Shown: positions 1 to 6,022 of the stretch, one piece after another
How the letters are laid out: every line of letters starts with the position of its first letter
Position numbering within the stretch: position 1 is the first letter of the stretch
Source of the DNA: an uncultured Anaerolineales bacterium
GTDB taxonomy: Bacteria > Chloroflexota > Anaerolineae > Anaerolineales > UBA6663
NCBI GenBank assembly: GCA_937952305.1
Contig: CALFZO010000093.1
Span: forward strand, 1-6,022
Reading direction: 5' to 3'
Length of the DNA: 6,022 nucleotides
Notes under the pieces: generated by a model
The model's input: only the letters and a program-made list of their open reading frames with translations
What the model was told of the DNA's origin: nothing
Database searches by the model: none
Program-made: the position numbers and the translations under genes

Positions 1-179
1 GTGGGGGAGGGCGGGACGGCGGTGGGCGGCACGGCCGTGGGCGGCACAGCGGTCGGCGGCACGGCAGTGGCCGGGGCCGTGGTGGGGGCGGGCGTGGCCG
101 CCGGGGCGCAGGCCGCCAGCACGGTGGCCAGCACGGTCATCACGGCGAACAGCGTATAGGACAGGCGATGGGACTTCAT
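1..179 (-). CDS. Lipoprotein N-terminus, possibly an ABC-transporter solute-binding protein (partial)
   Basis: The gene reads leftward and is cut by the window edge after 59 complete codons. Seen: the protein starts MKSHRLSYTLF, has a short basic n-region and a hydrophobic stretch at about residues 8-23, then the lipobox L21-A-A-C24, so Cys24 should be lipidated after signal peptidase II cleavage. After it comes a low-complexity linker (APAATPAPTTAPATAV) that passes into repeated PTAVP units, as a flexible spacer between membrane anchor and folded domain. Known: in Chloroflexota this arrangement is very common in solute-binding proteins of ABC importers, where the binding domain follows the linker. 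Inferred: a solute-binding protein is the likeliest identity, but the folded domain lies outside the window, so the substrate and even the family cannot be named. The ATG is chosen because AAGGAG lies 8 bases before it. The gene has its own predicted promoter. Confidence 0.85.
   Translation of the reverse strand, partial: MKSHRLSYTLFAVMTVLATVLAACAPAATPAPTTAPATAVPPTAVPPTAVPPTAVPPSP
16..75 (-). repeat. 15-bp tandem repeat encoding PTAVP linker units
   Basis: Four degenerate copies of a 15-base unit lie head to tail (plus-strand unit ACGGCGGTGGGCGGC at 16-30, then 31-45, 46-60 and a weaker copy at 61-75). The period is five codons, so each copy adds one PTAVP to the lipoprotein linker without shifting the frame. 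Differences between copies are mostly at third codon positions, which suggests selection on the amino-acid repeat. Confidence 0.8.
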
Positions 180-187
180 TCTTCTTT

Positions 188-193
188 CTCCTT
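188..193 (-). promoter_or_regulatory. Shine-Dalgarno AAGGAG of the left lipoprotein gene
   Basis: Reading on the minus strand, AAGGAGA precedes the ATG at 179-177 with an 8-base A/G-rich spacer. It fixes the start codon. A small inverted repeat (TATCA-AG-TGATA, 200-211) lies just upstream and could form a weak hairpin next to the ribosome binding site. Confidence 0.85.
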
Positions 194-227
194 GGATGTT
201 ATCAAGTGATAGGCGAGACGGGGTGTA

Positions 228-308
228 TGGCGCTTCGTGAGGGAACCCTCACCTCCTTCCGGACGATTCAGGCGTACCGCCACAGCCCGACGCAAGGTCG
301 GCTGGGGC
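228..308 (-). promoter_or_regulatory. Structured 5' leader with inverted repeats (candidate cis-regulatory RNA)
   Basis: The region between the predicted transcription start (near 351) and the lipoprotein start codon is about 170 nt and holds several pairing segments. Seen: (a) a stem at 279-308 of about 11 pairs with one mismatch and one bulge, around a five-base loop at 292-296; (b) a palindrome, GTGAGGGAACCCTCAC, at 237-252; (c) UGGCG/CGCCA able to pair 278-282 with 228-232, closing over (b) and competing with the base of (a). On the transcript, GGAAGGAGG lies before hairpin (b) and CGAAG after it. I could not match the whole to a known riboswitch class. It could equally be an operator region or chance pairing in GC-rich DNA. 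Confidence 0.35.
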
Positions 309-357
309 TTTCAGTCCATATCATGTGAGCGTTGCCTAAGGAGATGGCGACACCCGG

Positions 358-386
358 ATTATAGCATCCCCAGCGACGGAAATATG
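358..386 (-). promoter_or_regulatory. Extended -10 promoter for the left lipoprotein gene
   Basis: On the minus strand TGCTATAAT (366-358) is a perfect TATAAT preceded by the TGn extension. The hexamer 17 bases further upstream is CATATT (386-381), a poor -35, as is usual for extended -10 promoters. It lies in the only AT-rich patch of the gap, about 35 bases after the stop codon of the 429-residue gene, and would start transcription near position 351. It suggests the lipoprotein gene is expressed independently of the gene upstream. Confidence 0.6.
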
Positions 387-421
387 GACGCCCCTGGTTA
401 TGTTTCTGCGGGTGGGTCCGG

Positions 422-1711
422 CTACGGCTGTTCGATCTGGATGAAGTGCGGATCGACCCGATTGTTAATCGTCGCGATCTCGACTTCCTCGTGGATGAGG
501 CCGGCCCAGAAATACTGCGGGTTGCGCGCAGTCACGACCTGATCCAGCACGAGGCCGCCCGTGACCTGGGCGCGCCGCCCGGGCAGCAGGTAATACTGCG
601 GCCGACCCTGGCTGTCCGGGATGACCGTCAGGTCTTCCGGCCGGCCGATGGCCCAGCGCCACGGATAGTCGCTGATGCAGGTCTCGCACATGAGGCCCAC
701 CCGGAACGCCCCGGCCTGGACGTACTCGCCGATGGTGTTGTAGTTGGTGCCCATCGAGGCGTACACGTAATCCGGCGCGGGGCCGGTGGTGCGGATGGGC
801 GCGGTGCCGTAGTTTTCGACCGTCAGCGTGAAGTACAGGGTCTGGCCCAGGACGACTGATTCGGCCGAGAACTGCACATCGCCCTGGTAGAGCTCGGCCC
901 GCGGCAGGCCGCCCTGCGCCAGCGTCAGGGTGGTGGTGACGACCAGGCGCTGGCCGAGGCGGTCCTCGGCTTCGGCGCGGATGACGTACTCGCCGTCCGG
1001 CGGCGGCTCCAGACCCTGGTCGACGCCGCCGTCGTAGTCGTACACGTGCAGGCCGCGCTCGCCGGGCTTCTTGAGTGAGCCGGCGCTCTCGGCGATCGGC
1101 AGCGCCAGGCCGCCCGCGCCCTCCAGGGTCAGGCGCAGCCCGCCGGCGTCCACGTCCTTAGACAGGGCCACGTTGATGGTCACGCGGTCGTCCAGGCCGT
1201 CGCGGTTGGGCGTGAACAGCTTGGGCAGCACCGTCAGGTTGCTCAGTTCGGGCAGGGCGGTGTCGGCCGCCTGGATCCGCAGCGTGCCCGTGATCTCGTT
1301 GCCTAGGCCGGCCTCATCCTGTGCCGCCACCGCCCAGGTGTACTCGCCGTTCGGGAGCACGCGCGCTAGGAGCGTGCCCGTGAACGTGTCGGTCGGCCGC
1401 GTGAATGGGTCGACGATGCCGCTGAAGAAGACTTCGTTGTCGCCCGCCGGCCGCGGCTTCTCGCGCCGGAAGTCGTAGCGCTGGCCGGCCGCGTCCACCA
1501 GGTAGAGCGACACCGTCGCCGGCCGGCGCAGGGTGTAGCGAATGACGGCCACGTCGTCCACGCCGTCCGCGTTGGGGGAGAGGGCGGCGTGGGAGACGCT
1601 GGCGGCCTGCAGCGGCGGCCCGCCCGGGTTCAGCAGCAGCCAGGCCGCGCCCAGCGCGCCGGCCGTCAGCGCCAGGGCCACCAATCCAGTCAGCCAGTGT
1701 GAGACACGCAT
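422..1711 (-). CDS. Membrane-anchored extracytoplasmic protein with two FlgD/CHU_C-like Ig domains
   Basis: A 429-residue protein with no function I can name. Seen: residues 7-27 form one hydrophobic helix after a short basic start, with no lipobox Cys, so it is an uncleaved anchor or a signal peptide. Two related domains follow. The first (about 40-148) begins SPNADGVDD (45-53) and ends with PNGEYTWAVAAQDEAG (120-135). The second (about 155-265) begins TPNRDGLDD (167-175) and ends with PPDGEYVIRAEAEDRLG (237-253). Known: this SPNxDGxDD start and xDGxY...A.D..G end is the pattern of beta-sandwich repeats of the FlgD-Ig/CHU_C type, the acidic loop often binding calcium. A third, unlike region (about 270-429) carries TVENYGTAPI, MCETC (341-345, a CxxC), YPWRWAIG (349-356) and FWAGLIHEEV (401-410). 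Inferred: a surface or cell-wall-facing adhesion or structural protein. The ATG has no Shine-Dalgarno sequence but a promoter-like -10 seven bases before it. Confidence 0.85.
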   Translation of the reverse strand: MRVSHWLTGLVALALTAGALGAAWLLLNPGGPPLQAASVSHAALSPNADGVDDVAVIRYTLRRPATVSLYLVDAAGQRYDFRREKPRPAGDNEVFFSGIVDPFTRPTDTFTGTLLARVLPNGEYTWAVAAQDEAGLGNEITGTLRIQAADTALPELSNLTVLPKLFTPNRDGLDDRVTINVALSKDVDAGGLRLTLEGAGGLALPIAESAGSLKKPGERGLHVYDYDGGVDQGLEPPPDGEYVIRAEAEDRLGQRLVVTTTLTLAQGGLPRAELYQGDVQFSAESVVLGQTLYFTLTVENYGTAPIRTTGPAPDYVYASMGTNYNTIGEYVQAGAFRVGLMCETCISDYPWRWAIGRPEDLTVIPDSQGRPQYYLLPGRRAQVTGGLVLDQVVTARNPQYFWAGLIHEEVEIATINNRVDPHFIQIEQP

Positions 1712-1718
1712 GGGGCGG

Positions 1719-1748
1719 ACTGTACCAGAGTGCCCCGGGGAGCGTCAA
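1719..1748 (-). promoter_or_regulatory. Promoter of the 429-residue gene, probably leaderless
   Basis: On the minus strand TTGACG (1748-1743) is separated by 18 bases from TACAGT (1724-1719). The first differs from the -35 consensus at one base and the second from the -10 consensus at two. Only seven bases lie between the -10 and the ATG at 1711-1709, so transcription would start at or next to the start codon. The absence of any purine-rich Shine-Dalgarno sequence fits a leaderless mRNA. Confidence 0.5.
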
Positions 1749-1805
1749 CCAACCCAGCCCAACCGCCCGGCCGGTTTGAGGCGACTGGCCGTGCAACCCG
1801 CATCA

Positions 1806-1814
1806 TGCTACTAT
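1806..1814 (+). promoter_or_regulatory. Extended -10 promoter of folC, probably leaderless
   Basis: TGCTACTAT is an extended -10 element (TGn plus TACTAT, four of six consensus bases). Eight bases separate it from the ATG at 1823, so the start of transcription should coincide with the start codon. No convincing -35 is seen at 16-18 bases, and no Shine-Dalgarno sequence precedes the ATG. It faces away from the minus-strand promoter at 1719-1748. Confidence 0.4.
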
Positions 1815-1822
1815 TCTTGGCC

Positions 1823-3196
1823 ATGCTGACGTATCAGGAAGCGCTCGATTATCTGTACAGCTTTGTGGACTACAGCGCCACCCGGCTGGTGAAATACTCG
1901 GCCCAGGCCTTCGACCTGAGCCGGATGGCCGCCCTGCTGGATCTGCTCGGCAACCCGCAGAACCGCTATCCGTGTCTGCACCTGGCGGGCACCAAGGGCA
2001 AGGGTTCGGTGGCCGCCATGTGTGCCAGCGCCTTGCGGGCCGGCGGCTATCGCACCGGTTTCTACACCTCCCCCCACCTCCAGGATTTCTGTGAGCGGGT
2101 ACAGGTGGACGGGGTCCACATTGCGCCGGAAGCCCTGGTGGACATCGTCCTGCGCCTGCGCGCGCTGGCGCCGCAGGTGCCCGGGATCACGACTTTTGAA
2201 CTGACGACGGCGCTGGCGTTCGAGTACTTCGCGCTTCAGAACGTGGACGTGGCCGTGGTCGAGGTTGGCCTGGGCGGACGCCTGGACGCCACCAACGTGC
2301 TCACGCCGCGCGCCAGCGTGATCACGTCGCTGAGCTACGACCACATGGACCTGCTCGGGCACACGCTCGCCCAGATCGCGGGCGAGAAGGCCGGCATCAT
2401 CAAGCCGGGGGTGCCGGTCGTCAGCGCGCCGCAGCAGCCGGAGGCGCTGGCGGTGCTAGAGCGGGTGGCGGCCGAGCACGGTGCGCCGTTCCGCCTCGCC
2501 GGGCGCGATTTCCTGTTCCGGCCGGTGGCGCATTCGCTGGAGCGCCAGACCTTCGAGGTCTGGTCGGCCGAAGAAGACCGCCAGGTGCAGGCCCTGCGCG
2601 CCGGCGGCCACCCGGTGGAGTGGCGGCCCACCCGGCTGGAGATCCCGCTGCTGGGCGCCCACCAGGTGGAGAACGCGGCGACGGCTTATGCGGCGCTGCA
2701 GACCCTGCGCGGCCAGGGCCTGCCGGTGGCCCCGGACGCCGTCCGCGATGGCTTGCGCAGCGTGCGCTGGCCCGGACGTTTTGAGATCTTGCAGCGCGCC
2801 CCGTTCGTCGTCGTGGACGGCGCCCACAACCGTGATTCGGCGCTGCGCCTGGCGGCGGCGCTGGACGATTACTTCCCCGGCCGGCGCGTGACCCTGATCT
2901 TCGGCGCCTCGTCGGACAAGGATATCGCCGGCATGCTGGACGAGCTGTTGCCGCGGGCCGCCCGCGTTATCCTGGCCCAGGCCGTGCATCCGCGCGCGCT
3001 GGAGCCGGACGCGCTGGCCGCCCTGGTGGCGGCCCGGCCGGCGGCCACGGCGCTGGAAACCTGCGCGCCCGTGGCGGCCGCCCTGGAACGCGCGCTGGCT
3101 GGCGCAGCGCGCGAAGACGTCATCCTGGCCTGCGGCAGCCTGTTCATTGTGGCGGAAGTGCGCGCAGCTCAAGCGGCGCGCGTGGCCCAGCGGTGA
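1823..3196 (+). CDS. folC: Bifunctional dihydrofolate synthase / folylpolyglutamate synthase
   Basis: FolC is a cytoplasmic, Mur-ligase-like enzyme. It uses ATP to join glutamate to dihydropteroate (giving dihydrofolate) and then adds further glutamates to reduced folates. Seen in 457 residues: the P-loop GTKGKGS (56-62), YTSPHL (81-86), FELTTALAF (125-133), EVGLGGRLDATN (147-158), SYDHMDLLG (171-179), GEKAGIIKPGVP (187-198), the GAHQVENAATA linker into the C-terminal domain (278-288), WPGRFE (316-321), the DGAHN loop (332-336) and GSLFIVAEVR (438-447). It is slightly longer than the usual 420-440 residues; the surplus seems to lie at about 245-270, before the GAHQ motif. The start at 1823 is chosen because MLTYQEALDYLYSF matches where this family begins and the -10 box sits eight bases upstream. 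An in-frame ATG at 1805 and GTG at 1730 would add only non-conserved residues. The substrate preference (dihydropteroate or folate only) cannot be read from the sequence. lon follows after 25 bases. Confidence 0.95.
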   Translation: MLTYQEALDYLYSFVDYSATRLVKYSAQAFDLSRMAALLDLLGNPQNRYPCLHLAGTKGKGSVAAMCASALRAGGYRTGFYTSPHLQDFCERVQVDGVHIAPEALVDIVLRLRALAPQVPGITTFELTTALAFEYFALQNVDVAVVEVGLGGRLDATNVLTPRASVITSLSYDHMDLLGHTLAQIAGEKAGIIKPGVPVVSAPQQPEALAVLERVAAEHGAPFRLAGRDFLFRPVAHSLERQTFEVWSAEEDRQVQALRAGGHPVEWRPTRLEIPLLGAHQVENAATAYAALQTLRGQGLPVAPDAVRDGLRSVRWPGRFEILQRAPFVVVDGAHNRDSALRLAAALDDYFPGRRVTLIFGASSDKDIAGMLDELLPRAARVILAQAVHPRALEPDALAALVAARPAATALETCAPVAAALERALAGAAREDVILACGSLFIVAEVRAAQAARVAQR

Positions 3197-3221
3197 GGCG
3201 CGGCCCGATCCCTACGACCTT

Positions 3222-5747
<2,526 letters not shown>

Positions 5748-5756
5748 CGTGATCGC

Positions 5757-5784
5757 AAGCGCGCCGCCCGGCGCGCTTTTGTTT
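5757..5784 (+). terminator. Intrinsic terminator after lon
   Basis: A perfect 9-bp stem, AAGCGCGCC / GGCGCGCTT (5757-5765 and 5770-5778), encloses a GCCC loop and runs into the T-rich tract TTTTGTTT (5777-5784). It starts nine bases after the lon stop codon and is a textbook Rho-independent terminator for the folC-lon unit. Confidence 0.9.
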
Positions 5785-5785
5785 G

Positions 5786-5808
5786 CTCCGCCCCTCGGGG
5801 GGAGGAGG
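5786..5808 (+). promoter_or_regulatory. Ribosome binding site of the right lipoprotein gene, overlapped by a small hairpin
   Basis: AGGAGG (5803-5808) lies seven bases before the ATG at 5816, a near-ideal Shine-Dalgarno sequence that fixes the start. Just upstream, CTCC-G-CCCC can pair with GGGG-GGAG (5786-5804, a bulged G and a two-base loop). This pairing covers the first bases of the purine-rich stretch and could partly hide it. No recognisable promoter fits between the terminator and this site. Confidence 0.7.
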
Positions 5809-5815
5809 TGCCACC

Positions 5816-6022
5816 ATGCTTCGGCGCCCGTGGTTCAGCCTGCTCCTGGGCCTGCTGTGTGCCGCTTGCACGTCGCCCGGTCTGCCCAGCCCGACGTTAA
5901 CGCCCGCGCCGGCCACCCCTCGTCCGACGGCGCTGGCTACTGCCACGCCGCTCCCGTCACCGTCGACGATCCCGCCGCCGGCCTCTCCCACCGCTGGGCC
6001 GCCCGCGCCCACGGCCAGCGCC
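5816..6022 (+). CDS. Pro/Thr-rich lipoprotein N-terminus (partial)
   Basis: The gene runs off the right edge after 69 codons. Seen: MLRRPWFSLLLGLL is a short basic n-region followed by a hydrophobic stretch, then C15-A-A-C18, the probable lipobox with Cys18 as the lipidated residue. Position -3 is Cys instead of the usual Leu, so the match is imperfect. From residue 19 to the edge the sequence is almost wholly Pro, Thr, Ala and Ser, an extended linker of at least 50 residues with no folded domain reached yet. The start is set by AGGAGG seven bases upstream. Inferred: an exported lipoprotein with a long disordered spacer, perhaps a surface enzyme, binding protein or cell-wall-associated protein; nothing visible decides which. 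It lies beyond the lon terminator, so it is probably a separate unit or depends on read-through. Confidence 0.8.
   Translation, partial: MLRRPWFSLLLGLLCAACTSPGLPSPTLTPAPATPRPTALATATPLPSPSTIPPPASPTAGPPAPTASA

Noticed and set aside
178..303. Minus-strand open frame through the leader that ends in a TGA overlapping the lipoprotein ATG
   Set aside because: The overlap suggests translational coupling, but the only starts are unsupported TTG/GTG codons and its last codons are simply the purine-rich Shine-Dalgarno stretch.
270..326. Possible 18-codon leader peptide with two Trp on the minus strand (ATG at 326-324)
   Set aside because: It starts MIWTESPSRP and ends WRYA before the palindrome, which recalls an attenuator, but it has no ribosome binding site and no run of regulatory codons.
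364..421. Terminator after the 429-residue gene
   Set aside because: No stable hairpin followed by a T-tract is visible on the minus strand here; termination may be Rho-dependent or lie further on.
237..542. 101-codon plus-strand frame crossing the intergenic region into the 429-residue gene
   Set aside because: It has no Shine-Dalgarno sequence, overlaps the opposite-strand gene's end, and the translation shows no coding character.
1730..1822. Longer FolC starting at GTG 1730
   Set aside because: The extra 31 residues do not resemble FolC and would be encoded by the divergent promoter region.
2456..3172. 238-codon minus-strand frame opposite folC
   Set aside because: It is antisense to conserved FolC motifs (DGAHN, GAHQVENAA) and its Arg/Gln/Gly/His-rich composition marks it as a shadow frame.

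Overview
The window is GC-rich (roughly two thirds G+C by eye) and looks like a chromosomal segment of a Chloroflexota bacterium, probably Anaerolineae-like. Three things point there: lipoproteins whose lipidated Cys is followed by a Thr/Ala/Pro/Val linker (PTAVP repeats), a FolC with a YSAQAFDLSRM...LGNPQNRYP N-terminus, and a surface protein with two SPNxDGxDD-type domains. This assignment is an inference; no rRNA or other marker is present. There is no sign of phage, insertion sequence, CRISPR array, tRNA or rRNA.

Layout. Positions 1-179 (minus strand) hold the N-terminus of a lipoprotein, perhaps an ABC-transporter solute-binding protein, cut by the window edge. Its roughly 240-base upstream region has an extended -10 promoter, a leader of about 170 nt with several inverted repeats, and a strong Shine-Dalgarno sequence. 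Positions 422-1711 (minus) encode a 429-residue membrane-anchored extracytoplasmic protein of unknown function. A 111-base divergent region (1712-1822) separates it from two plus-strand genes: folC (1823-3196, dihydrofolate/folylpolyglutamate synthase) and, 25 bases further on, lon (3222-5747, ATP-dependent LonA protease). An intrinsic terminator follows lon at once (5757-5784). From 5816 to the right edge runs the start of a second Pro/Thr-rich lipoprotein gene with its own strong ribosome binding site.

How the genes relate. folC and lon are probably one transcription unit, but they act in unrelated processes: one-carbon cofactor synthesis and protein quality control. The three other genes are cell-envelope proteins facing outward. 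Both divergent genes have a -10-like box about 7-8 bases before the start codon and no Shine-Dalgarno sequence, which suggests leaderless transcripts. The two outer lipoprotein genes have clear Shine-Dalgarno sequences instead, so two initiation modes may coexist.

Most of the window is ordinary housekeeping DNA and I see no new defence, mobile or biosynthetic system. The best points for a second look are the structured leader of the left lipoprotein gene, the paired leaderless promoters, the Arg-rich C-terminal tail of Lon, and the C-terminal domain with a CxxC motif in the 429-residue surface protein.
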